From Deltaproteobacteria bacterium (GTDB taxonomy: Bacteria; Desulfobacterota; Desulfobulbia; Desulfobulbales; SURF-16), in the NCBI GenBank assembly GCA_029939635.1, contig JAOZSN010000015.1:1-27035 (forward strand): a DNA stretch of 27,035 bases, given 5' to 3'. Of this stretch, positions 24,866-27,035 are shown in pieces. The notes beneath the pieces were generated by a model. That model was not told the origin of the DNA. It saw only the letters and a list, made by a program, of their open reading frames with translations, and made no database searches. A program made the position numbers and the translations under genes. Numbering within the stretch: the stretch's first letter is position 1; each line of letters opens with the position of its first letter.

Positions 24866-25012
24866 TTAATTTTCTTCAGGCAAAGGAGAAGTATCATTTC
24901 CTGCAGCAGAATTATTTTTTTTATCTAATTTACGTTGCCGTTTTTCTTCTTTCTTTTTTTTCTTTGCCAATTCTTTTTGACGTTTTTCATACGAATAGTT
25001 TGTTTTGGCCAA
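24866..25012 (-). CDS. Small highly basic conserved-type protein, TTG start
   Basis: This 48-residue frame starts at TTG (25012), with GAGGG 7 nt upstream, and reads MAKTNYSYEKRQKELAKK, then a run of K, E and R, then a polar tail ending PEEN. The same N-terminal pattern (NYS.EKRQKELAKKKKKEEKR) is, from memory, found in short hypothetical proteins of many proteobacteria. About half of its residues are K, R or E, so it is probably one charged helix. Function is unknown. It lies downstream of the cold-shock gene on the same strand, beyond a terminator, so it may depend on read-through or its own promoter. Confidence 0.75.
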   Translation of the reverse strand: MAKTNYSYEKRQKELAKKKKKEEKRQRKLDKKNNSAAGNDTSPLPEEN

Positions 25013-25065
25013 GAATATTCCCTCATCAATCTCTCACGTGTGGAGCAAGAGACAACATATTAAAC

Positions 25066-25096
25066 AAAAGAAACCCGCATAATGCGGGTTTCTTTT
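25066..25096 (-). terminator. Bidirectional terminator after the cold-shock gene
   Basis: A perfect 14-bp inverted repeat (25066-25079 and 25083-25096) surrounds a TAA loop and includes A- and T-runs on both sides, so it can work on both strands. It starts 18 bp after the cold-shock stop codon. Confidence 0.9.
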
Positions 25097-25113
25097 ACTA
25101 ATAAAAATGCTTT

Positions 25114-25314
25114 TTACAGCTGGACAACCTGGGTAGCTGCGGGGCCTTTAGGACCCTCAACAACCTCAAATTGAACCCGAGCACCTTCTTGAAGAGACTT
25201 GAAACCTTCTGCCTGAATTTCGGTGTGATGAACGAAAAGATCTGATCCACCATCCTGCTCGATAAAACCAAAACCCTTAGAATCATTAAACCATTTTACT
25301 GTACCTTCAGCCAT
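25114..25314 (-). CDS. csp: Cold-shock domain protein (CspA family)
   Basis: The 66-residue protein is a single cold-shock domain: GTVKWFNDSKGFGFIEQD contains RNP1 (KGFGFI) and DLFVHHTEI contains RNP2 (LFVHH). It should bind single-stranded RNA and DNA and act as an RNA chaperone. AAGGAG lies 9 nt before the ATG. The leader between the ATG and the upstream terminator is about 100 bases, room for the structured leader common in cold-induced csp mRNAs, though none was proven here. Confidence 0.97.
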   Translation of the reverse strand: MAEGTVKWFNDSKGFGFIEQDGGSDLFVHHTEIQAEGFKSLQEGARVQFEVVEGPKGPAATQVVQL

Positions 25315-25416
25315 AACAAACTACTCCTTACTAGTCGCGCTTCAATTGTAGAAACGCTTAGATGATAAGATGCCAGTGTATTAAACATACCCTGGCTAGC
25401 TACTATTATGTTCAAC

Positions 25417-25454
25417 AAAAAAACCGCACTCCCTCAAGTTTAAGGATTGTGCGG
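25417..25454 (-). terminator. Terminator of the ABC-F gene
   Basis: On the minus strand CCGCAC (25454-25449) pairs with GTGCGG (25429-25424), with further pairing inside, followed by seven T. It lies about 115 bp after the ABC-F stop codon and before the cold-shock promoter region. Confidence 0.75.
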
Positions 25455-25569
25455 CTAGCTTTCCCGTAAATGAACTACAAATAGTGACTCCACAATGTAA
25501 GAAACAATAATAGCCGATAATCTCAGAAAAACAACAATTCTTTACAGAGCTAGACGAAGAACTCTCAAT

Positions 25570-27035
<1,466 letters not shown>

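Noticed and set aside
24826..25101. 91-codon plus-strand frame antisense to the small basic gene
   Set aside because: Its hydrophobic look comes from T-rich complement of lysine codons; the minus-strand 48-residue frame has a better start and known-type sequence.

Overview
The window is a chromosomal stretch of moderate GC from a Gram-negative bacterium. The gene set points to a Desulfobacterota (deltaproteobacterial) sulfate reducer of the Desulfobulbales/Desulfotalea type: a TAXI-type TRAP transporter, orphan hybrid histidine kinases with a PC..CP PAS motif, a monoheme periplasmic cytochrome, a LarE-type sulfur transferase and radical SAM proteins. This placement is inferred from family content and protein style; no database search was possible.

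Layout. 1-1100: the 3' part of a larE-like gene, then an HU gene with a clear promoter. 1190-2195: a run of five hairpins ending in a strong terminator, then a graveyard of mobile DNA (probable group II intron 5' end, broken ISAzo13-type transposase, degenerate sequence). 2196-4891 (minus): miaA-recJ, overlapping by four bases. 5087-6169: serC with its terminator. 6407-8745: a radical SAM protein, an acidic VEK-repeat protein and an exported SMP-30-like beta-propeller, with heptamer-repeat arrays in two spacers. 8889-16652: a soluble hybrid kinase (HK-REC-REC-Hpt), a REP-like palindrome, rlmN-xseA, and a membrane hybrid kinase (dCache-PAS-HK-REC). 16752-18163: an exported monoheme cytochrome c facing a LuxR-type regulator, with a perfect 20-bp lux/las-type box between them. 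18533-24052 (minus): TAXI receptor, fused TRAP permease and an AMP-ligase/ACP/PlsC fusion in one operon. 24256-27035 (minus): a zinc-ribbon/lysine-rich/Tudor-like protein, a 48-residue basic protein with a TTG start, a cold-shock protein, and an ABC-F ATPase cut by the window end.

Working together. The most notable unit is the LuxR/cytochrome pair. The lux-type box lies about 43 bp upstream of a predicted minus-strand start site, the geometry of LuxR-activated promoters, so the cytochrome is a candidate direct target of the neighbouring regulator. No LuxI-type synthase is in the window, and several ligand-pocket positions of the regulator differ from acyl-homoserine-lactone receptors. The second notable unit is the TRAP-TAXI/acyl-ligase operon, which links import of an organic acid to an enzyme able, by its domains, to activate an acyl group, hold it on a built-in carrier and transfer it to a lipid acceptor. 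The remaining genes are mostly housekeeping (DNA repair, tRNA and rRNA modification, serine synthesis).
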